NCBI GenBank assembly: GCA_005883255.1
Contig: VAXS01000048.1
Location: 1-5,891, forward strand
DNA from: Actinomycetota bacterium
GTDB lineage: Bacteria > Actinomycetota > Thermoleophilia > Solirubrobacterales > Solirubrobacteraceae
DNA length: 5,891 nt
Direction: 5' to 3'
Shown here: positions 1 through 5,712 of the stretch, piece after piece
Layout of the letters: each line of letters opens with the position of its first letter
Numbering within the stretch: position 1 is the stretch's first letter
Made by a program: the position numbers and the translations under genes
The notes under the pieces: model-generated
The model's database searches: none
What the model was told of the DNA's origin: nothing
The model's input: only the letters and a program-made list of their open reading frames with translations

Positions 1-944
1 TCGCCCATCCGCAGCTTGCCCGCCTTCTCCTCGACCTTCGAAACGAACTGGTCGTAGACCGGCTCTTCGACGTACACGCGCTCCACCGAGATGCACGTCT
101 GGCCCGCGTTCTGCATCGAGTAGAACACCGCGGCGTTCGCCGCCCGCTCGAGGTCGGCGTCGGCCAGCACGATCATCGGGTCCTTGCCGCCGAGCTCCAG
201 CCCCACCGGCGTGAGCGTCCGCGAGGCGCGCTCCATGACCTTCTTCCCGGTCTCGGTGGAGCCGGTGAACATCACGAAGTCGACCGCGTCGATCAGCGGG
301 TTCCCCACCACCGAGCCCTGCCCGGTGGCCACCTGGAAGACGTTCTCGGGCATCCCGCACTCGCGCAGGCACTCGGCCATGAGCAGCGAGGTGAGCGGGG
401 TCTTCTCGGCGGGCTTGAGGATCGCGGCGTTGCCGGCCGCCAGCGCCGGGATGCAGTCGCCGAACGAGTTCGTGAGCGGGTAGTTCCAGGGCCCGATCAC
501 GCCGACCACGCCCAGCGGCTGGTAGCGCACGACCAGCCGCGCGCCCTTGACGAACAGGTTGGACGACTTGACCTTCTCGTCGGCCAGGTACTCGGGCGCC
601 ATCTTGGCCCAGAAGCCGAACGCGTTGGCCGCGTAGGTGGTCTCGGCCAGCTGCGCGTCCTCGTAGGTCTTGCCCGTCTCGGACACGATCACGTCGATGA
701 TGCGGTCGGCGTTGTCGGTCACCCACTTCTGGGCGCGCCGCAGGATCCGGCCGCGGCCCTCGAAGCCCATCGCCGCCCACTCCGGCTGCGCCTCGCGGGC
801 GCGCGCGGCCATCGCCTTCACCTCGCTGGGCGACATCCGCGGGACGGTGGTGATCGTCTCCCCGGTGGCCGGGTTCTCGACCGGGATCGCGTTGCGCTCG
901 CCGGCTTGGGAATCCTGGGCCGGACGCTGCTCGACGGTTGCCAT
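1..944 (-). CDS. NAD(P)-dependent aldehyde dehydrogenase, succinate-semialdehyde dehydrogenase-like (3' end missing)
   Basis: Oxidises an aldehyde to the carboxylic acid with NAD(P)+ in the cytosol. The first 314 residues are present; the family is usually about 480-520 residues, so the C-terminal catalytic/oligomerisation part lies beyond the left edge. Visible landmarks are GPWNYP with the oxyanion Asn154, KPAEKTP with Lys177, FTGSTETGKKV (the nucleotide loop), ELGGKDP with general base Glu250, and GQTCIS with nucleophile Cys284. The 34-residue Glu-Cys distance is typical. Glu180, in the position that contacts the adenine ribose, favours NAD+ over NADP+ (inference). The first ~15 residues look disordered. 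The start at 944 is chosen because a good Shine-Dalgarno (GAGGAG) lies 5 nt upstream and the ALDH fold begins about 20 residues in. The closest resemblance I recall is to actinobacterial GabD2-type enzymes, but the substrate cannot be read from sequence. It is separated by 62 bp from the upstream cyclophilin and is probably transcribed on its own. Confidence 0.95.
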   Translation of the reverse strand, partial: MATVEQRPAQDSQAGERNAIPVENPATGETITTVPRMSPSEVKAMAARAREAQPEWAAMGFEGRGRILRRAQKWVTDNADRIIDVIVSETGKTYEDAQLAETTYAANAFGFWAKMAPEYLADEKVKSSNLFVKGARLVVRYQPLGVVGVIGPWNYPLTNSFGDCIPALAAGNAAILKPAEKTPLTSLLMAECLRECGMPENVFQVATGQGSVVGNPLIDAVDFVMFTGSTETGKKVMERASRTLTPVGLELGGKDPMIVLADADLERAANAAVFYSMQNAGQTCISVERVYVEEPVYDQFVSKVEEKAGKLRMG

Positions 945-949
945 CGGTG

Positions 950-955
950 CTCCTC
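950..955 (-). promoter_or_regulatory. Shine-Dalgarno of the aldehyde dehydrogenase
   Basis: GAGGAG on the minus strand, followed by CACCG and the ATG at 944. It fixes the start codon and is the only clear Shine-Dalgarno sequence in front of any gene in this window, which contrasts with the SD-less neighbours. Confidence 0.85.
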
Positions 956-979
956 GCTCTCGCTGCCTCGGCTACGAGA

Positions 980-985
980 AGCCTA
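980..985 (-). promoter_or_regulatory. Candidate -10 box (TAGGCT) for the aldehyde dehydrogenase
   Basis: TAGGCT on the minus strand matches the actinobacterial TANNNT -10 pattern. Transcription starting about 7 nt downstream would give a leader of roughly 30 nt that includes the GAGGAG. No convincing -35 hexamer is seen 16-19 bp upstream. The 8-mer GATAGGCT recurs exactly in front of the quinone oxidoreductase gene (3874-3881). Prediction only. Confidence 0.5.
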
Positions 986-1006
986 TCCGACCCCCGTCGG
1001 CGGCCT

Positions 1007-1465
1007 TCAGTCCGACAGCTCCACCCGCTCGATCCGCTGGTCCTCGACCGGCCGGTCCCCCGCCCCGGTGGGCGTGGCCTCGATCGCGTCCACCGCGTCC
1101 ATCCCCGACGCCACGCGGCCGAACACCGTGTGCTTGCCGTCCAGCCAGGGCGCGGCCTCGGTGGTGACGATGAAGAACTGCGAGCCGTTGGTGTTCGGGC
1201 CGGCGTTGGCCATCGCCAGCGCGCCGCGGACGATCTTGTGCGGGTTGATCTCGTCCTCGAACGTGTAGCCCGGGCCGCCGGTCCCGGTCCCCTCCGGGCA
1301 GCCGCCCTGGATCATGAAGTCCTTGATGACGCGGTGGAAGATCAGCCCGTCGTAGAAGCCGTCGCCGGCGAGCTGGCGGAAGTTGCCGACGGTCTTGGGG
1401 GCGTCGTCGTCGAACAGCTCTACCTCGACGGGCCCGGCGGTGGTGTGCAGCGTGGCGGTTGACAT
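1007..1465 (-). CDS. Peptidyl-prolyl cis-trans isomerase, cyclophilin type (cytosolic)
   Basis: Catalyses cis-trans isomerisation of X-Pro bonds and assists protein folding. It is 152 residues, essentially one minimal cyclophilin domain with no signal peptide or membrane segment, so cytosolic. Catalytic landmarks are [13 protein letters not shown] with Arg45, Phe50 and Gln53; [16 protein letters not shown] with Met85, Asn87 and Gln96; and the pocket residues Trp107, Leu108 and His112 in [10 protein letters not shown]. Trp107 matches the cyclosporin-contacting Trp of human CypA, whereas some bacterial cyclophilins have Phe here. The ATG at 1465 is 11 nt after the helicase stop. The intervening CCTGCCCGGCC holds no Shine-Dalgarno, so translation probably depends on ribosomes finishing the helicase. 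It is the last gene of the three-gene cluster. An open frame continues upstream of the ATG, but it is an out-of-frame shadow of the helicase. Confidence 0.96.
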   Translation of the reverse strand: MSTATLHTTAGPVEVELFDDDAPKTVGNFRQLAGDGFYDGLIFHRVIKDFMIQGGCPEGTGTGGPGYTFEDEINPHKIVRGALAMANAGPNTNGSQFFIVTTEAAPWLDGKHTVFGRVASGMDAVDAIEATPTGAGDRPVEDQRIERVELSD

Positions 1466-1476
1466 GGCCGGGCAGG

Positions 1477-2898
1477 CTACCCGGCCGCCCGCTCCAGCCG
1501 CAGCCGGGCACCGCGGACGGTCCGGCCCGTGACCGAGTCCACCACGCGCTGGGCGTCGGACTCCGGGACCTCCAGGAACGCGAAGCGGTCGAGCACGCGG
1601 ACGTTGCGGACGGCCTCGCCGTCCAGTCCGGCGCCCGCGGTCACCGCGTTCACCAGGTCGGCCACCTCCAGCCCGGCCGAGCGGCCGGCGTTGACGATCA
1701 GCTTCGCCTGAGGCTCGGCGCCGTTGCGGGCCACGTGCGGCTTGGAGTGCCGGCGCGGGCGCTCCTCCACCTTCGCCGGCGCCACGTGCGCGCCCTCGGT
1801 CCAGGGCGAGATCGTGGTGTTGGCGTTGCGCTCGATGGCCTCCAGCTCGCGCCGCTGGCGGGGCTCGTAGAAGGTGATCGCCCGGCCCGAGCGCCCGACC
1901 CGCCCGGTGCGCCCGATGCGGTGCACGTAGACGTCCGGGGACGTGGGGACGTCGAAGTTGATGATGTGCGTGACGCTGGAGATGTCCAGCCCCCGGGCGG
2001 CCACGTCGGTGGCCACCAGCAGCCGCAGGCGTCCGGACTTGAAGCTGATCATCACCCCGTCGCGGGCGCCCTGGCTCATGTCGCCGTGCAGCGCCTTGAC
2101 GTCGAAGCCGCGATCGCGCAGCCGCTTGTACAGCTGCTCGCAGCGGATCTTGGTGCGCACGAACACGATCGCCTGGCCCGGCTGCTCGGCGGCCAGGACG
2201 CGCTCCAGCGCCTCGTCCTTCTCGCGCGGCTTGGTCTCCAGGGCGAACTGCTCGATGGTCTCCACCGTGAGCGTCGGCGTCTTCACCCGCACCGTCACCG
2301 GGTCCAGCAGGTAGCGCGCGGCCAGCGAGCGGACCTCGGGCGGGATCGTGGCCGAGAACAGCGAGGTCTGGCGCGAGCCGGGCGTCAGCGCCAGAATCCG
2401 CTCCACGTCCTCCAGGAACCCGAGGTCGAGCATCTCGTCGGCCTCGTCGAGCACCACGAAGCGCGTGTCGTGCAGCAGCAGGGAGTGGCGAGAGATCAGG
2501 TCGAGCACCCGGCCCACCGTCCCCACCACGATGTGGCCCCCGGCGCGCAGCTGCGCCGTCTGGGAGCGGATCGGCGCGCCGCCGAACACGGCCACCACGT
2601 CCACGCCCTTGCGCGCGGCGTAGGCCCGCAGGGCCTGCGTGACCTGGATGCACAGCTCCCGGGTGGGCGTGAGGACGAGGGCCTGGTGGGTGCCCTCGGA
2701 CGGGTCCACGTACTCGATCATCGGCAGCCCGAAGGCGGCGGTCTTGCCGGTCCCGGTCTGCGCCTGGCCGATGACGTCGCGGCCCTCCAGGAGCGGGGGA
2801 ATCGCCTGCACCTGGATGGGGCTGGGCGACTCGTAGCCCACGTCGCGCAGGGCGGCGAGGGTGTCCTCGGACAGGCCGAGGTCGGCGAACGACGTCAC
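1477..2898 (-). CDS. DEAD-box ATP-dependent RNA helicase with C-terminal DbpA-type RNA-binding domain
   Basis: Unwinds short RNA duplexes using ATP; family members act in ribosome assembly, RNA decay and cold adaptation. It is 473 residues. RecA domain 1 holds the Q motif (GYESPSPIQ, Gln29), Walker A AQTGTGKT (46-53), motif Ia PTRELCIQ (78-85), motif Ib TVGR (127-130, usually TPGR), DEAD (151-154) and SAT (182-184). RecA domain 2 holds IVFVRTK (244-250), [12 protein letters not shown] (295-306) and [13 protein letters not shown] (326-338). A basic linker (about 375-395) leads to a DbpA/CsdA-type RNA-binding fold (about 397-470). The size is nearer DbpA than E. coli DeaD. The start is taken as GTG 2898 because MTSFADLGL matches the usual family N-terminus and lies 10 nt after the upstream stop; the open frame runs further upstream only as a shadow of the oxidoreductase. 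CCTCCCTCCC precedes the GTG instead of a Shine-Dalgarno, so coupling to the upstream gene is likely. A DeaD/CsdA-like role is inferred; the specific RNA target is unknown. Confidence 0.95.
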   Translation of the reverse strand: MTSFADLGLSEDTLAALRDVGYESPSPIQVQAIPPLLEGRDVIGQAQTGTGKTAAFGLPMIEYVDPSEGTHQALVLTPTRELCIQVTQALRAYAARKGVDVVAVFGGAPIRSQTAQLRAGGHIVVGTVGRVLDLISRHSLLLHDTRFVVLDEADEMLDLGFLEDVERILALTPGSRQTSLFSATIPPEVRSLAARYLLDPVTVRVKTPTLTVETIEQFALETKPREKDEALERVLAAEQPGQAIVFVRTKIRCEQLYKRLRDRGFDVKALHGDMSQGARDGVMISFKSGRLRLLVATDVAARGLDISSVTHIINFDVPTSPDVYVHRIGRTGRVGRSGRAITFYEPRQRRELEAIERNANTTISPWTEGAHVAPAKVEERPRRHSKPHVARNGAEPQAKLIVNAGRSAGLEVADLVNAVTAGAGLDGEAVRNVRVLDRFAFLEVPESDAQRVVDSVTGRTVRGARLRLERAAG

Positions 2899-2908
2899 GG
2901 GAGGGAGG

Positions 2909-3862
2909 CTAGCCGGTGGGGTCGAGCAGCACCTTGCCGGTGGTGCGGCGCGCGGCGATGTCCACCTGGGCGCGCGCCGCCTCCGACAGCGGGTAGGTGG
3001 CGCCCACGTGGACGCGCAGCTCGCCCCGCCGCACGCGCTCGAAGAGGTCGGCCAGCGCGTCGTCGACCATCTCCGGGCGCCCGATGCAGTGCATGAGCCA
3101 GAAGCCCACGACCGCGCGCGAGCGGCGCATGAGCGAGCCGGTGGAGACCTGGTTGGGCTCGCGGGAGGCGATCCCATAGGTGACGATCCGGCCGAAGGGC
3201 GCCAGCGCCGCCAGCGACTGGTCGAACACCTCGCCGCCCGCCATCTCGAACACCACGTCGACCTTCCGGCCCTCGTTCGCCTCTTCGAGGCGCTCCTTCA
3301 TCCCCGCCGGCGACGCGTCGACGGCGACGTCGGCCCCGAGCTCCAGCGCCAGCGCCCGCTTGTCCTCCGTCGAGGCGGTGGCGATCACCCGGCCCGCTCC
3401 CAGCGGCTTGCCCAGCTGCACGGCCAGCGATCCCACCCCGCCGGCCGCGGCGTGCACCACCACCGACTCGCCCGGCCGCAGCTGCGCCGAGGTGCGGTAC
3501 AGGTGCCAGGCGGTCAGGCCCTGGATCAGCAGCGCGACCGCGGTGGCGTCGTCCACGCCCTCGGGGATGGGGAACGTGAGCGCCGCCGGCGCCGTGGCGT
3601 ACTCGGCGTAGCCGCCGGTGCCGGTCATCGCCACCACACGCTCGCCGGTGTCCTCGCGCACGCCGGCCACCTCGCCGCCCGGCACCAGCGGCAGCTCGTA
3701 GGGCGCCAGGTAGTCGTTGGTGCGCTGATGGGTGTCGGCGTAGTTGACGCCCACCGCCGACACGCGGATCAGCACCTCGCCGTCGCCGGGCTCGGGGACC
3801 GGCAGGTCGGCGAGCCGCAGCACGTCGGGCCCGCCGAACTCCTCGATCTGGATGGCGCGCAT
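2909..3862 (-). CDS. Zinc-independent quinone oxidoreductase-type MDR protein
   Basis: Medium-chain dehydrogenase/reductase of the quinone oxidoreductase (QOR/zeta-crystallin) branch, probably an NADPH-dependent reductase of quinones or enones in the cytosol. It is 317 residues, a normal length. The N-terminal GroES-like domain (about 1-120) contains VSAVGVNYADTHQR, where zinc alcohol dehydrogenases would carry the catalytic Cys; neither the catalytic zinc ligands nor a structural zinc-binding Cys lobe is present. The Rossmann part has HAAAGGVGSLAVQLGK (137-152), the QOR hallmark. STEDK with Lys168 after the second strand suggests NADPH preference (inference). The C-terminus ends TGKVLLDP, typical of the family. 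The start at 3862 fits the standard MRAIQIEEFGGP opening. No Shine-Dalgarno is present; a TAGGCT box ends 11 nt before the ATG, so the mRNA would have almost no leader. First gene of the cluster that continues into the helicase and cyclophilin. Confidence 0.95.
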   Translation of the reverse strand: MRAIQIEEFGGPDVLRLADLPVPEPGDGEVLIRVSAVGVNYADTHQRTNDYLAPYELPLVPGGEVAGVREDTGERVVAMTGTGGYAEYATAPAALTFPIPEGVDDATAVALLIQGLTAWHLYRTSAQLRPGESVVVHAAAGGVGSLAVQLGKPLGAGRVIATASTEDKRALALELGADVAVDASPAGMKERLEEANEGRKVDVVFEMAGGEVFDQSLAALAPFGRIVTYGIASREPNQVSTGSLMRRSRAVVGFWLMHCIGRPEMVDDALADLFERVRRGELRVHVGATYPLSEAARAQVDIAARRTTGKVLLDPTG

Positions 3863-3873
3863 GGGCGGGCGGG

Positions 3874-3879
3874 AGCCTA
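3874..3879 (-). promoter_or_regulatory. Candidate -10 box (TAGGCT) for the oxidoreductase-helicase-cyclophilin operon
   Basis: Minus-strand TAGGCT fits TANNNT. Eleven nt separate it from the ATG at 3862, predicting a leader of only about 4-5 nt, which agrees with the absence of a Shine-Dalgarno. A -35 would have to lie at or inside the start of the divergent kinase gene, and none is convincing. Same GATAGGCT 8-mer as at 980-987. Confidence 0.5.
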
Positions 3880-3886
3880 TCGCCGC

Positions 3887-3892
3887 TAGGGT
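3887..3892 (+). promoter_or_regulatory. Candidate -10 box (TAGGGT) for a leaderless kinase transcript
   Basis: TAGGGT fits TANNNT and is followed by 9 nt (TCGCGCCCC) and then the ATG at 3902. This is the -10 to start spacing expected when transcription begins at or next to the A of the start codon. No Shine-Dalgarno and no clear -35 are present. It is only 7 bp from the opposing -10 box at 3874-3879. Confidence 0.55.
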
Positions 3893-3901
3893 TCGCGCCC
3901 C

Positions 3902-4840
3902 ATGGCGGTCACCGTGGTCGGATCCATCGCCTTCGACGCCGTGCGGACCCCGTTCGGCGAGCGCGAGCGCATGCTCGGCGGCTCCGCCGTGCACTTCTCG
4001 CTGGCCGCGTCGTTCTTCAGCGACGTGCGGGTGGTGGGACCGGTGGGGGAGGACTTCGGCGAGCCCGAGCTCGCCGTGCTGGAGGCGCGCGGGGTGGATA
4101 CCGAGGACATCGAGCGCGTCGCCGGCGGCCAGACGTTCTTCTGGCGCGGGCACTACGACTACGACCTCAACGTGGCCCACACCGACGAGACCGCGCTCAA
4201 CGTCTTCGGCGAGTTCCAGCCCAAGCTCTCGGAGCCCTCGCGCCAGGCCGACGTGGTGTTTCTGGCGAACATCCAGCCCGACCTCCAGCGCGAGGTCCGC
4301 GAGCAGTGCACGGGCGCCCGCCTGGTGGCGCTGGACTCGATGAACCTGTGGATCCAGACCGCCCGCGACTCGCTGGTCCGCACCATCGCGGGCGTGGACT
4401 GCGTCCTGATGAACGACGCCGAGCTGCGCATGCTCACCGAGCGGGCGAACCTGCTCCAGGCCGCCCGGCGGGTCATGGAGTGGGGGCCGCGGATCGTGGT
4501 GGCCAAGCAGGGCGAGTACGGCGCCGCCCTGTTCTCGGGAGACCACTTCTTCGCGCTTCCGGCCTATCCGCTGGAGACCGTGCTCGACCCAACGGGCGCC
4601 GGCGACTCCTTCGCGGGCGGCTTCCTGGGCTACCTGGCCGCCCACGACCTCTCCGAGGAGCTCGAGGACGACCTCCTGCGCCGGGCGATGGCCTACGGGA
4701 CGGCGCTGGCTTCGTTCAACGTCGAGGAGTTCGGGACCGAGCGCGTGCAGCGACTGACGCCCGACGAGGTCACCGAGCGCGTGGCCGAGCTGCAGCGCTT
4801 CACCACGTTCGTCGACGCCCCGGTGGCGCTGCGCGGCTAG
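3902..4840 (+). CDS. PfkB/ribokinase-family sugar or nucleoside kinase
   Basis: Transfers the ATP gamma-phosphate to a hydroxyl of a sugar or nucleoside; substrate unknown. It is 312 residues, normal for the family. The opening VTVVGSIAFDAVRTPFG carries the first strand. LGGSAVHFSLAAS (25-37) is the N-terminal signature, with His31 where many members have Asn (GGxxxN). NDAE (171-174) is the NxxE motif for Mg/phosphate. DPTGAGDSFAGGF (229-241) is the C-terminal signature with catalytic base Asp235 and the GAGD anion hole. The segment around 86-130 (YDLN, FLANIQPDLQ) and VALDSMNLWI (142-151) match a conserved bacterial subfamily that I remember only as uncharacterised sugar kinases. The ATG at 3902 is chosen because the conserved first strand starts at once and a TANNNT box sits 9 nt upstream. 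It is a single gene, divergent from the oxidoreductase and convergent with the oxygenase-family gene, so context gives no pathway. Confidence 0.93.
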   Translation: MAVTVVGSIAFDAVRTPFGERERMLGGSAVHFSLAASFFSDVRVVGPVGEDFGEPELAVLEARGVDTEDIERVAGGQTFFWRGHYDYDLNVAHTDETALNVFGEFQPKLSEPSRQADVVFLANIQPDLQREVREQCTGARLVALDSMNLWIQTARDSLVRTIAGVDCVLMNDAELRMLTERANLLQAARRVMEWGPRIVVAKQGEYGAALFSGDHFFALPAYPLETVLDPTGAGDSFAGGFLGYLAAHDLSEELEDDLLRRAMAYGTALASFNVEEFGTERVQRLTPDEVTERVAELQRFTTFVDAPVALRG

Positions 4841-5652
4841 GCCGCCCGGCGGCTGGCCGCGCGGGCGGCCGGGAACTCGCGCAGCAGGCCGGGCAGGAGC
4901 GGAAGCAGCCGCCGGACGGTGGCCGTGGACGCCCGCAAGAGCGCCGCACGCGCCGGGTCCCACGCCAGGCCGTAGTCGCGGCGCAGCCGCTCGGGCAGCA
5001 GCCCGACGGTGAGCAATCCCAGCAGCTCGCCCACCGGCCGGGCGGCCGGGCCCAGCGGTCCGGGCAGCGGAGGTCGCAACGTGGACCGGGCGACGTCGCG
5101 GCCGACCTCCGTGACGCGCAGCTCCCGCTCGACCATCCGCTGGACGTAGCCGCGCAGCTCGGCGTCGTCGGCGGGGAAGCGCCCGGCCGGGATGCCCACC
5201 GCCTCGCCGAAGCGCCGCTGCTCGAGGCAGTAGCGCCGGCGCTCGTCCGGCGACAGGGGGCGCACGTACCGGGTGTAGACCTCCAGCGAGGTGTCGACCA
5301 GCGTGGCCCACACCCACAGCAGGAGCTCGGGGTCGCGGGCGTCGTAGGGCGTCCCGTCGCCGGCCACGCCCCGCACCCGGGCATGGACCGCGCGCAGCCC
5401 GCGGGCGGCCTCGCGGGACGTCTCGGCGTCGCCGAACACGATCCGGGTGGTGACGTCCAGGGTCCGGTACAGGCGTCGCCACGGGTCCTCGCGGTAGTCG
5501 GAGTGCTCGGCCACGCCGGCCGCCACCAGCGGGTGCGCGACCTGCAGCAGCAGCGCCCGTCCTCCGCCGGCCAGCAGCACCGTCTCGCGGTTGACCCGCC
5601 AGGTGACGTCGCCGGGTCCGTACAGGCCGTCGTGCCCGCCGGCGGTCGGCAT
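4837..5652 (-). CDS. Oxygenase MpaB family protein (DUF2236)
   Basis: A 271-residue soluble-looking protein of the DUF2236/MpaB family, which includes the haem-b latex-clearing oxygenase Lcp and fungal MpaB. Most bacterial members have no known substrate. Family features seen are VTWRVNRETVLLAGGGRA near the N-terminus, LQVAHPLVAAGVAEHS (36-51) with His40 and His50, VFGD (72-75), AVHARVRG (88-95) with His90, TPYDARDPELLLWVWATL (101-118) and a Tyr/Arg-rich stretch near 125-145. The conserved histidines make haem binding plausible but unproven. No signal peptide is seen. The last ~12 residues are an Ala/Arg tail of low complexity. The ATG at 5652 is preferred over two in-frame GTGs (5658, 5661) because a TACCGT box ends 7 nt before the ATG and would leave no room for them. 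The stop overlaps the stop of the convergent kinase. The gene stands alone. Confidence 0.88.
   Translation of the reverse strand: MPTAGGHDGLYGPGDVTWRVNRETVLLAGGGRALLLQVAHPLVAAGVAEHSDYREDPWRRLYRTLDVTTRIVFGDAETSREAARGLRAVHARVRGVAGDGTPYDARDPELLLWVWATLVDTSLEVYTRYVRPLSPDERRRYCLEQRRFGEAVGIPAGRFPADDAELRGYVQRMVERELRVTEVGRDVARSTLRPPLPGPLGPAARPVGELLGLLTVGLLPERLRRDYGLAWDPARAALLRASTATVRRLLPLLPGLLREFPAARAASRRAA
4841..4872 (+). terminator. Weak GC-rich hairpins just after the kinase stop
   Basis: Immediately after the TAG, GCCGC-CCG-GCGGC (4841-4853) can fold, followed by an 8-bp stem at 4853-4860/4865-4872 (CUGGCCGC, loop GCGG, GCGGCCGG, with one U-G pair). There is no U tract, and the DNA also codes for the end of the convergent gene, so the repeats may simply reflect Ala/Arg codons (the protein ends AASRRAA). 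They are the only candidate terminator for the kinase. Confidence 0.25.
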
Positions 5653-5659
5653 TCCCACC

Positions 5660-5665
5660 ACGGTA
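5660..5665 (-). promoter_or_regulatory. Candidate -10 box (TACCGT) for the MpaB-family gene
   Basis: Minus-strand TACCGT fits TANNNT and is followed by GGTGGGA (7 nt) and the ATG at 5652, predicting a leaderless transcript. The purine-rich GGTGGGA touches the start codon, too close to serve as a normal Shine-Dalgarno. No good -35 is seen, so the call is moderate. Confidence 0.45.
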
Positions 5666-5676
5666 GTCCGCCGGGC

Positions 5677-5705
5677 GTGACAGCGCGCGAGTCCGGGGGT
5701 AGGAT
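5677..5705 (+). promoter_or_regulatory. Promoter of the small membrane protein gene (GTGACA - 17 bp - TAGGAT)
   Basis: GTGACA (5677-5682) differs from the TTGACA -35 consensus by one base. Exactly 17 bp later is TAGGAT (5700-5705), a good TANNNT -10. Seven nt (CGCCCTC) then separate it from a GTG start, so the mRNA is predicted to be leaderless or nearly so. This is the best-formed promoter in the window. Confidence 0.7.
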
Positions 5706-5712
5706 CGCCCTC

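Noticed and set aside
987..1000. Inverted repeat CCGAC-CCCC-GTCGG just after the cyclophilin stop
   Set aside because: Only a 5-bp stem with no U tract, and it overlaps the promoter spacer of the next gene. Too weak to call a terminator.
1..1167. Plus-strand frames at 184-483 and 670-1167 opposite the aldehyde dehydrogenase
   Set aside because: Both are antisense to intact, motif-rich ALDH or cyclophilin coding sequence and have no family resemblance of their own.
1007..2653. 548-codon minus-strand frame suggesting a protein fused to the cyclophilin
   Set aside because: The upstream part is the helicase read in another frame. The helicase stop and cyclophilin ATG are separate, with normal lengths for both, so this is neither a fusion nor a frameshift.
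1459..3096. Very long open frame on the plus strand (545 codons) antisense to the helicase
   Set aside because: Its translation is Arg/Gly/Leu/His-rich with no recognisable motif, and the minus strand encodes a full helicase with every canonical motif. Such shadows are expected in GC-rich coding DNA.
2861..3889. Plus-strand open frame (342 codons) antisense to the oxidoreductase
   Set aside because: Low-complexity His/Arg/Ala composition, no domain, and it spans the start of the minus-strand operon. A compositional shadow.
2909..5482. 857-codon minus-strand frame that would fuse a long N-terminal extension to the oxidoreductase
   Set aside because: The extension runs antisense through the entire kinase gene and across the divergent promoter. 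The real protein starts at 3862 with a normal QOR N-terminus.
5677..5712. Alternative GTG start at 5677 for the small membrane protein
   Set aside because: It would add 12 polar residues, has no Shine-Dalgarno, and coincides with the -35 element. The GTG at 5713 fits the promoter and the expected short N-terminus.
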